Source of the DNA: Clostridiales bacterium UBA1390
GTDB taxonomy: Bacteria > Bacillota > Clostridia > Lachnospirales > Bianqueaceae
DNA length: 23,113 nt
NCBI GenBank assembly: GCA_002305315.1
Contig: DBQQ01000034.1
Coordinates: 1-23,113 of the forward strand
Reading direction: 5' to 3'
Part shown: piece by piece, positions 15,443 through 22,743 of the stretch
How the letters are laid out: each line of letters begins with the position of its first letter
Position numbering within the stretch: the stretch's first letter is position 1
The notes under the pieces: model-generated
The model's database searches: none
Told to the model about the DNA's origin: nothing
What the model saw: only the letters and a program-made list of their open reading frames with translations
Program-made: the position numbers and the translations under genes

Positions 15443-15957
15443 TGATTCGTCCACTTTCTCCTGCGGAAGCGCCGCTGGCTGCCGAGATCTACCAGCTGTG
15501 CGCCCGGGAGATGAATGCGCACGGCTTCTACAACTGGAGCGAACAGTATCCTTCTGTTCGTGAGGCCTCATTGGACGCGCAGGCCGGAACACTATACGGC
15601 TATTTTCACCATGACGCGCTATGCGGCGTTGTCACGTTGGATCAGAACGAAGTCCCCCAATATGCCTCTCTTCCCTTTCGTGTGTCCTGCCGTGAGGCGC
15701 TGACCACACATCGGCTGGCTGTCTCGCCGCTGCATCAGCATCGCGGTATCTCCCGGGAACTCCTGCGCTTCGCATTTTCGCTGGTGACGGAAAAGGGGTT
15801 GCGCGCGCTGCATATCGACTGCCTGTCGATCAATCCCGGCCCCATGCGCCTGATCGATTCCCTGGGTTTTCAGCGCGTAGGCGCTATCTATTACCCTGAA
15901 AAAGACCCGCGTGTGCGGGATTATCCATTCTATTGCTTTGAAAAGGTACTGACATGA
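15442..15957 (+). CDS. GNAT family N-acetyltransferase
   Basis: 171 aa. The acetyl-CoA-binding motif A is seen at RLAVSPLHQHRGISRELLRFA (QHRGIS at 99-104), followed by the ALHIDCL strand and a GFQRVGAIYY-type C-terminus. Substrate cannot be predicted. The ATG overlaps the DUF1015 stop by one base (TGATG), so translation is coupled; a GTG one codon earlier is possible. A terminator hairpin follows about 65 bp downstream. Confidence 0.9.
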   Translation: MIRPLSPAEAPLAAEIYQLCAREMNAHGFYNWSEQYPSVREASLDAQAGTLYGYFHHDALCGVVTLDQNEVPQYASLPFRVSCREALTTHRLAVSPLHQHRGISRELLRFAFSLVTEKGLRALHIDCLSINPGPMRLIDSLGFQRVGAIYYPEKDPRVRDYPFYCFEKVLT

Positions 15958-16021
15958 GAGTCTGTTGCAGAATGCCTATGATGGCTCACCATTTGCACAG
16001 GATGAAAGAGTACAATCTCCT

Positions 16022-16055
16022 AAGGAGTTCCGTAAATGCACGGACTCCTTTTTTA
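16022..16055 (+). terminator. Terminator of the DUF1015-GNAT operon
   Basis: AAGGAGT and CCGT (one T bulge) pair with ACGGACTCCTT, followed by six T. Confidence 0.9.
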
Positions 16056-16101
16056 TTTCCAATATGTTCCACAAGAGCATTGCGATTTCACAGTCCATAA
16101 T

Positions 16102-16326
16102 TTCTCATTAGTCTGGCTGAGAAATTGTTACATCCGCTTCAAGACCAATGAGAAATCCGGGGTTTTTCTCATTAGTCTGGCTGAGAAATTGTTACATCCG
16201 CTTCAAGACTAATGAGAAATCCCGGAGTTTTCTCATTAGTCTGGCTGAGAAATTGTTGCATCGCTTCAAGACCAATGAGAAATCCGAGGTTTTTCTCATT
16301 AGTCCAACTGAGAGATGATTTCTCAT
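16102..16326. repeat. Tandem array of hairpin repeats, family B
   Basis: Three full units and a partial fourth, with starts at 16102, 16166, 16230 and 16293 (period 64, 64, 63 bp). Each unit begins with TTCTCATTAGTCT and ends with a near complement (AGACTAATGAGAA or AGACCAATGAGAA), giving a 13-bp stem over a loop of about 27 nt that itself contains GGCTGAGAAATTGTTACATC. Units are joined by AATCC-GG-TTTT. The third unit has lost one C. The fourth ends after about 34 bp in a degenerate form. It fills most of the otherwise empty 16056-16344 stretch. Confidence 0.9.
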
Positions 16327-16344
16327 CTATTTTGCAATGGCTCC

Positions 16345-16403
16345 TTTCTTTTTCTGGATTCTAAAAGTATTTTCTGCCCGATAACCATAGGAGACCTCTG
16401 TCT
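16345..16403. repeat. 59-bp direct repeat, copy 1, containing a 3'-end gene remnant
   Basis: Matches 17881-17939 at 58 of 59 positions. On the minus strand 16361-16403 encodes the same C-terminal residues, DRGLLWLSGRKYF then TAG, as the membrane-protein frame at 17897; the only difference is a synonymous Phe codon. It is thus a remnant of a duplicated gene end. Its last two bases are part of the stop codon of the lipoprotein gene. Confidence 0.85.
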
Positions 16404-17466
16404 AGCTCAACTGGGCCTGCACGCGTTCGAGATTCGCCTGCCCTGTCAAGTCCCATACAAGCTCTTCTGTCTCTCCATCCCAGTATACCAGCGCGAGCGG
16501 TGTTCGATACATCTGGACACACCCCCAATAGGAGCTATTGTCCTCTCGTTCTGTCTCCTCGTTCATCAGGGACATATATAAGTCTTCTTCTGACTCTTTC
16601 CCGAAGTTGTCATATACTTGTTCCTCGGATACCCAGAAGACGCTTCCCTCCGGCATGTCATATGATAAGAACCGTTCACTGGGATCTCCCCACTCGTCTT
16701 GCAGTTCTTCCAGTCTCTCCTCTCCGCAAGCCCATCGAATCTCCTGCAACACGCCATCCTCCGCATAGACTTTCTCGCCCTCCTCGGACGCTTCCATCAG
16801 TTGCTCCAGAGGCACCTTGCCCGAAATCCTGGGCTCCGTGTAGTGGTGATAAAACATGCTGTACCAGACCGGTCTCCACGTCAGAATATTCCGCTCGTCA
16901 TCGAAGGATAGACTGACCAGATGATTTTCGCACAGACTCTGCAGAATCCCATAATAATCATCATACCGCTCTTCTCGAATCGGCTGCAGGATTTTCAGTT
17001 CTTCTCCGATCTCCCACACTGTCTCCTCATCCTGGACACGGTCAATCATGCGTTCTTCCGACCTCCAGCTATTGAGCCCCTCCTGCCATGTGTACTCCCG
17101 ATAAGGCTCCCCATAGGCCGCTCGCACCTTCTCTCGAATCGCGTCCGGTTCGATCTCGGGATCCTCATATACACAGTCCAATGTCGTCAGATATCCGTCC
17201 TGATACGTAAAACTCAAAGAGACAGCATCGTCCCATAGAGAAACTTCATCCACCACATAATACGCTGTGTTCGGTACATTCTCATAGGTACGTGTCTCTC
17301 CGCCCGGGAACTGTTCTTCGCCTTCTTCAATACTCGCGTTCCAATCCAGGCCGGGAAAGGTTAATAATTCTGGCTCCCCAGTTTCCTCTGGCTTCGATAC
17401 ACATCCGTTAAAAAGAAAAAGCAGGAGCAGCATCATGACAATCATATACTTCATGCTCTTTTTCAT
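16402..17466 (-). CDS. Predicted lipoprotein of unknown function
   Basis: 354 aa. N-terminal signal peptide MKKSMKYMIVMMLLLLFLF followed by NGC, an imperfect lipobox with Cys22 as the likely lipidated residue. The mature part is very acidic, rich in Glu, Asp, Trp and Tyr, without a motif I recognise. It may contain two related halves, since DGYLTTLDCVYEDPE- and DGVLQEIRWACGEE-like segments, each followed by an acidic helix and a G-P or GDP turn (AYGEPYREY, EWGDPSERF), recur (weak observation). GGGAGG precedes the ATG by eight bases. The gene sits between two copies of a 59-bp direct repeat and ends exactly at one of them. Confidence 0.8.
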   Translation of the reverse strand: MKKSMKYMIVMMLLLLFLFNGCVSKPEETGEPELLTFPGLDWNASIEEGEEQFPGGETRTYENVPNTAYYVVDEVSLWDDAVSLSFTYQDGYLTTLDCVYEDPEIEPDAIREKVRAAYGEPYREYTWQEGLNSWRSEERMIDRVQDEETVWEIGEELKILQPIREERYDDYYGILQSLCENHLVSLSFDDERNILTWRPVWYSMFYHHYTEPRISGKVPLEQLMEASEEGEKVYAEDGVLQEIRWACGEERLEELQDEWGDPSERFLSYDMPEGSVFWVSEEQVYDNFGKESEEDLYMSLMNEETEREDNSSYWGCVQMYRTPLALVYWDGETEELVWDLTGQANLERVQAQLS

Positions 17467-17562
17467 AACTAGAACCTCCCTATATGCATCAAGATGAAAA
17501 TTGTAACAATGTAACGTTCAAGTTACTGAACAGAACAGCCAGCCTTTGTAATATTAACTTTT

Positions 17563-17733
17563 TTATTTTCTCTTCGTTTCCAACGCCTTACCCCATAGAA
17601 TCTGCTTTGCCTCTTCACTTTCGGTCAATCTATAGAAACCATGGCGACTTTCCTCCTTTCTGCGCGCCATACGCCCCACGAACCCATACCCAAAGCCATC
17701 CGCAAACTTCTTGGATGTGCTTTGTCATTTCAT
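17563..17733 (-). pseudogene. Possible broken small ORF
   Basis: Minus-strand frame from ATG at 17733 meets an in-frame TGA at codon 3 (17725-17727) and then stays open for 53 codons to TAA at 17563. Its C-terminal part looks protein-like (FYRLTESEEAKQILWGKALE). An internal ATG at 17670 would give a 35-aa product. A neighbouring frame (ATG at 17728, 32 codons) overlaps it, so a frameshift rather than a nonsense change is also possible. No family recognised. The rest of 17467-17840 shows no other gene; a GTAAC/GTTAC inverted repeat lies at 17511-17526 upstream of the lipoprotein gene. Confidence 0.3.
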
Positions 17734-17839
17734 CTTGAATATACACCTTTTTCTTTACATTGTCAATAAGACGTTTTTATCTTTTCAGCATTATGCTTAT
17801 AAAATATTTGTTTTAACAGTAGATTTTTGGCAAAATATG

Positions 17840-17885
17840 AACACAGCCCGCGGATAGACTTTCCTATCCGCGAGCTGTGTTTTCT
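17840..17885. terminator. Long terminator hairpin after the small membrane-protein frame
   Basis: AACACAGC and CGCGGATAG pair with CTATCCGCG and GCTGTGTT (17 bp with one mismatch). The T-tract is best on the plus strand (TTTTCTTTTT); on the minus strand it is weaker (TTCATATTTT) but correctly placed for the gene ending at 17897. Confidence 0.75.
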
Positions 17886-17939
17886 TTTTCTGGATTCTAG
17901 AAGTATTTTCTGCCCGATAACCATAGGAGACCTCTGTCT
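17881..17939. repeat. 59-bp direct repeat, copy 2
   Basis: Identical to 16345-16403 except one base. It covers the terminator tail and the last 14 codons of the membrane-protein frame. Confidence 0.85.
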
Positions 17940-18250
17940 GCGAGAATAAAGAGAACAAACAAAAAAGCCGCAATGAAACGCCATATCTCCTCCGAGATTA
18001 TCATACCCAGAACCATGCTGACTCCCATACCACCAATCAGAACCGCCTCTAATACATATACAGTGCCTCGACGTCGGCGATATTGTTTCCGCTCCTCTTC
18101 TTTTAATTGCAGGGCATAATCGGTATCCTTTCGCGTTATATCCCGGAAATCATAATACGCCAAACGTCAATAATAAATCACCCCGCCAATCACTGCGAAA
18201 CCAATCAACGCATAAAGCAACACCAGGAGTATGAGCAGGATCATTTTCAA
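17897..18250 (-). pseudogene. Membrane-protein frame interrupted by an in-frame TGA
   Basis: Starting from TTG at 18250 (AAAGGAGGG nine bases upstream; an ATG follows two codons later) the frame encodes a hydrophobic helix of 27 residues ending VIGGVIYY, then TGA at 18167-18169, then continues without a shift for 90 codons (AYYDFRDITRKDTD..., two further TM segments, ending SGRKYF). Read through, it is one coherent three-TM protein of about 117 aa with a cytoplasmic basic-acidic loop. The downstream part alone would need a TTG start at 18163 lacking a good Shine-Dalgarno. It could be a recent nonsense mutation, or two coupled small proteins. Its 3' end is duplicated at 16361-16403. Family unknown. 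Confidence 0.55.
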
Positions 18251-18277
18251 AATATTAGGCCCTCCTTTGTTTCCTTG

Positions 18278-19132
18278 CTATTCCAATACAGTCAGCACGC
18301 CCGCGTCCATCTCACACACCGTATCGCACAGCGCCTTGACATCCTCATCCGTAAAGCCAAATGCGGATGCGCAGGTATAATCCGTGATAGAAAACGTCTT
18401 GAGATTATTCAGTCCCGTGAAAATACTTTCCTTAGCCACCCGCAGGCATCCGGTCAGCACCGCGAAGTACAGATGCGGATTCGTCTTCAGCGCGCTTCCA
18501 AACAGATTTCGGATCAAAGAGACCATCTCCGTATAATATCCGCCGTGGAATGCCTTATCCAACGGCACATCATACTCATCGATCAGCAGAATCGTCTCTT
18601 TCCCGTAGTGCTTCGCCAGAAGCTGCGTCAACGTACGCAGGCTGTCTATCAGCATATCGTCCGACATCGTGAAACTCCCGTCTCGAATATCCGTCAATGC
18701 CTGATACATCCGTCGATCTCCATCATCTAACTTGTCGCTTTCCGCTAAAAAACTAAAACGCCTGGCTTCTGTCCCAATGACCCGTCGAAGTAGATTATGG
18801 GCCTCCCTGTAATTTAGCCCTGAAACATTCTTCAGAGTAATCGAAACAACGGGGAATTGTCCCATATATTCTTCACAGAGTTTTTTCTCATTCGAGATTT
18901 CCAGCCCATCGAAGATGGCCTTGTCACTTCCGATCTCAAAGAACTCCTTGAGCATACTCATGTTTAGCGTCTTTCCGAAGCGTCTGGGACGGGTGAACAG
19001 ATTCACCTTTCCCCATTTTTCCAGCAGGCCTCGGATCATTGCTGTCTTATCTGTATAGTAGAAATCTTTTGTACGGATCTCGCGAAAATCTTCGATGCCC
19101 ACCGGCAACCTTTTCTTTCTGCCATCTATCAT
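18278..19132 (-). CDS. AAA-ATPase-like protein, C-terminally truncated
   Basis: 284 aa. Matches the N-terminal ATPase domain of the AAA_ATPase-like/DUF1703 group: LPVGIEDFREIR at 9-20, a YYTDKT element, the P-loop-like RPRRFGKT at 48-55, and Walker B ILLIDEYD at 181-188, followed by FTGLNNLKTFSITD. Full-length members run to roughly 500 aa or more and end in a PD-(D/E)xK nuclease-like domain, which is absent; the frame ends with TAG soon after FGFTDEDVKALC. The ATG at 19132 has AGGA nine bases upstream; a GTG three codons earlier is possible. It is probably a decaying relic, since the loss removes the domain thought to act on nucleic acid. Confidence 0.8.
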   Translation of the reverse strand: MIDGRKKRLPVGIEDFREIRTKDFYYTDKTAMIRGLLEKWGKVNLFTRPRRFGKTLNMSMLKEFFEIGSDKAIFDGLEISNEKKLCEEYMGQFPVVSITLKNVSGLNYREAHNLLRRVIGTEARRFSFLAESDKLDDGDRRMYQALTDIRDGSFTMSDDMLIDSLRTLTQLLAKHYGKETILLIDEYDVPLDKAFHGGYYTEMVSLIRNLFGSALKTNPHLYFAVLTGCLRVAKESIFTGLNNLKTFSITDYTCASAFGFTDEDVKALCDTVCEMDAGVLTVLE

Positions 19133-19169
19133 CTTTAACACTTCCTTTCCCAGAAATTCTGTTTTAAAA

Positions 19170-19238
19170 TAAAGCCGCTTGCCTTAAAAGGATTCTGGCT
19201 TTATGATACCATTCTCTCCTTCTTTTGGCAAGCAGCTT
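19170..19238 (-). terminator. Possible long-loop terminator of the HAD gene
   Basis: Inverted repeat AAGCCGCTTGCC (19172-19183) and GGCAAGCAGCTT (19227-19238), 11 of 12 complementary with a loop of about 43 nt. On the minus strand it is followed by a T-rich TTTATTTT tract. An alternative stem ATAAAGCC/GGCTTTAT (19169-19176, 19197-19204) competes with it. Confidence 0.45.
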
Positions 19239-19258
19239 CTCTGTTTTTCATGCCTTTT

Positions 19259-20098
19259 TCATCTGTGCGTTTCTCCGCAAAGGCACGGCAAAATCCATTG
19301 TTCTACCGCGTATGCGATTCCATCTTCCTCATTGCTCCGCGTCACGTACTCCGCCCTATCCTTGAGATTCTGCGGTGCATTGCCCATTGCCACCGAGTGC
19401 GGAAAACCAGCCAGCATCTCTTCGTCATTGTGATCATCGCCAAATACAACGATTTCCTCCGCCTGCCATCCCATCTGATCACAGACGCTCTGAATCGTTC
19501 CATATTTGCTGACGTCGCTGCCGGCAATCTGAAGCAGCTTGCCCTGGTCTGTCTCATAAATCTTCGCCTGTGCCCCACAGCTTTTCCTTATGTTTTCCAC
19601 CAGATCTCGTGGCAGCTCCGTCACTGAATCGATCAAATTCTCATAAAACACCAGCAGCTTCACAACCTCGCTCAGGTCCGCCTCTTCCAGCGATATCGCG
19701 TCCCGCGGCTCCACACCCCACGGCCCCCAGGCCTCCTTAGACAAGCGATATCGAAAGGCATGTTGCTCTCCTCTCATCTGCAGCGCCAGGTTCAGTCCCG
19801 CAAAGTGCTTGACCTCCTGTATCACGCATTCCACGACTTCCCGCAGCATAAAATGATACGCCAAATGCTCTCCGATCCGCTCACAGGCCCCATTACAATA
19901 GACTCCACCGGAAAATAACTGCTCTTCCGCCGCGCCCCACCCCAGCATCTTCTCAAGAATCGGCGGCCGCGCCGTGGCCACAAAGAGCGCAATGCCTCGT
20001 TCCCTGCATTTCTCCAGCGCCTCATACGCAGAAGCCGGGATGCGCTTATCGTTGTCCAACAGTGTTCCATCCAGGTCAAAGAAAATCGCTTGTATCAT
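19259..20098 (-). CDS. Cof-type HAD-superfamily phosphatase
   Basis: 279 aa, cytoplasmic. HAD motif I FFDLDGTLLD with nucleophile D8 and D10, motif II Thr42 (VATARP), motif III Lys198, motif IV GDDHNDEEML with D221/D222 and D225. The C2B-type cap lies between motifs II and III, as in Cof/YidA-like sugar-phosphate phosphatases. Substrate is unknown. AAAGGGG precedes the ATG by ten bases, and a consensus promoter lies upstream, so it is separately transcribed. It appears intact, unlike its neighbours. Confidence 0.93.
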   Translation of the reverse strand: MIQAIFFDLDGTLLDNDKRIPASAYEALEKCRERGIALFVATARPPILEKMLGWGAAEEQLFSGGVYCNGACERIGEHLAYHFMLREVVECVIQEVKHFAGLNLALQMRGEQHAFRYRLSKEAWGPWGVEPRDAISLEEADLSEVVKLLVFYENLIDSVTELPRDLVENIRKSCGAQAKIYETDQGKLLQIAGSDVSKYGTIQSVCDQMGWQAEEIVVFGDDHNDEEMLAGFPHSVAMGNAPQNLKDRAEYVTRSNEEDGIAYAVEQWILPCLCGETHR

Positions 20099-20136
20099 CC
20101 AGTATACCCCTTTCCGTCTTCTGATATATGGTACCT

Positions 20137-20165
20137 ATTTTAGCGATTGCAGAGGGATATGTCAA
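20137..20165 (-). promoter_or_regulatory. Promoter of the HAD phosphatase gene
   Basis: Minus strand: -35 TTGACA (20160-20165), 17-bp spacer, -10 TAAAAT (20137-20142). The -35 box overlaps the stop codon of the upstream kinase remnant. Confidence 0.85.
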
Positions 20166-20794
20166 GAAAAACCATCTAACAGCATCGTACTCCAGCTCTC
20201 TGCTACACGCAGCATTTTTTGCCCTGTTTCTTCCTGTCCAATCTGCAGCAGCACAAAGGCCGTGGATACAGTTTGCAGATACCCCCACTCCCAAATTCCT
20301 CGTTGGGGAACTCCAGTCAGACGGTGTAAATATTCGCACCGTCTTTTTCCTTCTTCCACTGGATTCTGTGTATATTCCTCCACCCATTCCCGCATAAGAA
20401 CACCCAGATCATACTCCTTTTCATAAAATATGCCATCCGGATCAATCAATTGATAATCATCCCCGGCTAATGTTATCAACGTATTTCCCCCGTGGGCATC
20501 TCCATGAAGTAACACAAATTCAGAGGGTTTCATAGCCTCTTCCCGCGATTGCAAATAGGAAAAGGCCTATTGAATCACTCTCAGAGAACATGGATGATGA
20601 AGTTTTTCCCATGTCTCGCCAATAAACTGCCGAAACCACATCACCGAATCCAATCCACTAGGAAAATCCGTCTCTCTTTCGGGAGTGATCCATGCTTTTT
20701 TCAATGCTGAACATATGATTTCAATCTGCCGATCCACGGAATATCCCAACTGATTGATCGGCTTTCCCAAACGCTCCAATAAGCATGCTTTTCT
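20162..20794 (-). pseudogene. C-lobe of an APH-type kinase, cut off by two TAG codons
   Basis: Continues in the same frame after the TAG at 20795-20797 that ends the upstream fusion protein. It begins RKACLLERLGKPINQLG, the segment that normally follows the N-lobe in aminoglycoside/hydroxyurea phosphotransferases. A second in-frame TAG is at 20567-20569 (VIQ-stop-AFSYLQ). After it come the Brenner motif HGDAHGGN and the metal-binding LIDPDG (codons 498-505 and 517-522 of the joined frame), and a natural TGA stop at 20162. Apart from the two TAG codons there is no frameshift. Both could arise from CAG (Gln) by a single C-to-T change. The kinase cannot be made as one chain unless TAG is suppressed. 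Confidence 0.85.
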
Positions 20795-21997
20795 CTACGG
20801 ATCATACGCAAACAACTTGACATATCCATGCCCATCCGCTGTCTTCAGGGCTGCCATACTCCTTGAAAACTCGCCGCCCAGATCCTCCGGTGTATCCATT
20901 TTCAAAACATACTTCTCGCCATTTTCTCCATCCGCATACGCTACAAAAGCATGCGTACCGCCATATAATGCCTCTCCCACAGAAACATGCCATTTTTTCT
21001 CCAAATCTGAAATCAGTGAATCCATATTGGCAAGCCACGCCTCGCCAACAGCACCGGCTGACCTGGCCCGGCTCACAACAAGCGGCGGAAGAGTACGCCT
21101 GCACTCTTCTTCCCTTTGTCCACACAATACAGAGCTTACAATGCGATAAAACTTCTCCCTATCCACATTCCTCGCAATCTCTACCGGTCCCTTCCTATCT
21201 GAAGTAAAATCCGTCCCGCCTTTGTTTTCTTCCTTTTCTATTTCTACTTGTACACTTCCACGCTGAAAACAGCAAAGATCCGGATGAAACACACACACTG
21301 CAGCTAACGGATCGTGTAATGTCAGCTTTTCTGACCGTTCCAGCCATGCGTTTCCAAAACTGAAAACCGCCCTCATCAAGTCGCTCTCCGCCCTGAACAA
21401 AATCCCGGCCTGCGCTGCGTCTATAGTCAGCCTTTCTGTGACCTCTAACGGGATAACTCGATGCGTCTTTACATGTGTTGCAAAAACAATACGAGATGCC
21501 AACGGATCCGCCCAGGAATTCCAGTTATAATACGGTTCCGGAAGCGGCTCTTCTCCAAAATAGCCGTTCATAACGTATAACCCCTTCAGTAATGCAGCTG
21601 CATCGGGATATGTTTTGAATAGCGTTGCGATATTAGTCATATTCCCCGTCCCGATCAATACAATTTCGTGCGGATTCTCTTTTATTTTTCGATATAGAAA
21701 AGCAGGGGCATCTGCTTTTTTATAGGTATAATGCTCCCAAAACTCCAATGCACCAGCACCGCCCGGCGTAGGATACACAGGTATTGGCTGTAACGTACTG
21801 TCCAATCCAGCCACAATAGGTATCTGTTTGCCCACTGTTCTACAGATTGCATCTGCGATTGCCGCCCGTTTTTCCGATTCTCCGCAAACCGTTGTAATAC
21901 CCACCAGTTCGCACTGCGGCTCTTTCAATAAATACGCAAGACAAATCGCATCATCAATATCGCCGCCAATATCTGTATCCAGCAAAACTTTTTCCAT
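20795..21997 (-). CDS. Nucleoside hydrolase fused to the N-lobe of an APH-type kinase
   Basis: 400 aa up to a TAG. Residues 1-292 are an inosine-uridine-preferring nucleoside hydrolase-like domain: Asp cluster in LLDTDIGGDIDDA (D7, D9, D15, D16), VLIGTGNMTNIA near 113-124, an NWNSWADPLAS block near 158-168, and LHDPLAAV near 227-234. Residues about 303-400 are the ATP-binding lobe of an aminoglycoside/hydroxyurea phosphotransferase (LPPLVVSRARSAG, WLANM, KKWHVSVGEALYGGT, YVLKM with Lys366, ADGHGYVKLFAYDP). The rest of that kinase continues in frame beyond the TAG. The ATG at 21997 has GGGAGG nine bases upstream. The hydrolase domain may still work; the kinase does not. A designed fusion or a past deletion that joined two genes are both possible. 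Confidence 0.85.
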   Translation of the reverse strand: MEKVLLDTDIGGDIDDAICLAYLLKEPQCELVGITTVCGESEKRAAIADAICRTVGKQIPIVAGLDSTLQPIPVYPTPGGAGALEFWEHYTYKKADAPAFLYRKIKENPHEIVLIGTGNMTNIATLFKTYPDAAALLKGLYVMNGYFGEEPLPEPYYNWNSWADPLASRIVFATHVKTHRVIPLEVTERLTIDAAQAGILFRAESDLMRAVFSFGNAWLERSEKLTLHDPLAAVCVFHPDLCCFQRGSVQVEIEKEENKGGTDFTSDRKGPVEIARNVDREKFYRIVSSVLCGQREEECRRTLPPLVVSRARSAGAVGEAWLANMDSLISDLEKKWHVSVGEALYGGTHAFVAYADGENGEKYVLKMDTPEDLGGEFSRSMAALKTADGHGYVKLFAYDP

Positions 21998-22066
21998 GCT
22001 CAAAGCCTCCCATATCGTACGAAATCGCACAAGTACATATTATCAATTCTCACGCCTTGTTCTAAA

Positions 22067-22630
22067 TCACTTCATTTGGGTTGGTAGCATATAGCTTTGC
22101 CTGCATTGTAAACAATATAACGGGATCCACCAATTTATCCTTCCTAACACGGCACCTGCAGAAATACATCCAATCATATTCCCCAGCCCCTCCATAGCAC
22201 TTATCATAATTTTATGCAAGCCGACTCCACTACCGCTCACCGCATTCTGTGCCTGATGTGCTAAGGCTAGTATCCCCGCATCCATTGTGTCGCTGTACGG
22301 TCTTTCCATACTCACTTTTGCCACTTGATTCACAAATCCCAGAAAACCCGGGAAAAGTCTGGAATCATATTGTCTTTTACAAAACAGCATTGCGAGACTC
22401 AAAACACACCATAAAATCCCCATGCTCACAATCCTTGTATTCCATATCCCACTTCTTCGTTCCAATTGCACAAACACACTCTCTATAAATAGTAAGCTTA
22501 TATATGTGCAAACACCCGCTAAAATTGCGTGTAGAAACCCATATGCAATCAATCCCTTTTCCTGTCTATGAATCTCGCGAAAAGTTTGATAAACACCTTC
22601 AACACTCTTTCTGACTTTCACGGTTACCAT
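22067..22630 (-). pseudogene. Truncated ABC exporter (N-terminal membrane domain only)
   Basis: 187 aa with good start (AAAGGAGA eight bases before the ATG). Three hydrophobic segments (about 28-50, 66-84, 145-163) and a coupling-helix-like stretch (MERPYSDTMDAGILALAHQAQNA) match the start of a type IV ABC exporter half-transporter, with no Walker A, signature or Walker B motif. Such proteins run to about 580 aa, so about two thirds is missing. The frame ends 70 bp before the nucleoside-hydrolase start, suggesting a deletion between the two. Confidence 0.7.
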
Positions 22631-22671
22631 TGTGAGATCTCCTTTCCGTTATATAACTCGGATCTGCTTTT

Positions 22672-22700
22672 AGGTTATCACAAGTAAAATCTGCCGTCAA
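22672..22700 (-). promoter_or_regulatory. Candidate promoter of the truncated ABC gene
   Basis: Minus strand: -35 TTGACG (22695-22700), 17-bp spacer, weak -10 TAACCT (22672-22677). Confidence 0.45.
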
Positions 22701-22743
22701 GTCACTTTGCCTCGTTTAATGTCATAGAAACAGGAAATCAAAA

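Noticed and set aside
16102..16326. CRISPR array
   Set aside because: Whole 64-bp units are conserved; there are no variable spacers, and each unit folds on itself. No cas genes are nearby.
17484..17738. 84-aa plus-strand ORF between the lipoprotein gene and the terminator hairpin
   Set aside because: No ribosome site, Pro/Ser/His-rich shadow-like composition, and the opposite strand looks more protein-like.
18167..18169. Selenocysteine codon
   Set aside because: No SECIS-like hairpin is evident right after the TGA, the context is a membrane-protein loop with no redox motif, and TGA is the ordinary stop of many genes here.
20162..21997. Genome-wide TAG recoding (phage-style TAG to Gln)
   Set aside because: Several intact or nearby frames in the window (lipoprotein, AAA-like gene, membrane gene) end in TAG, so TAG serves as a normal stop here. 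A rare suppressor is not excluded and is kept as a finding.
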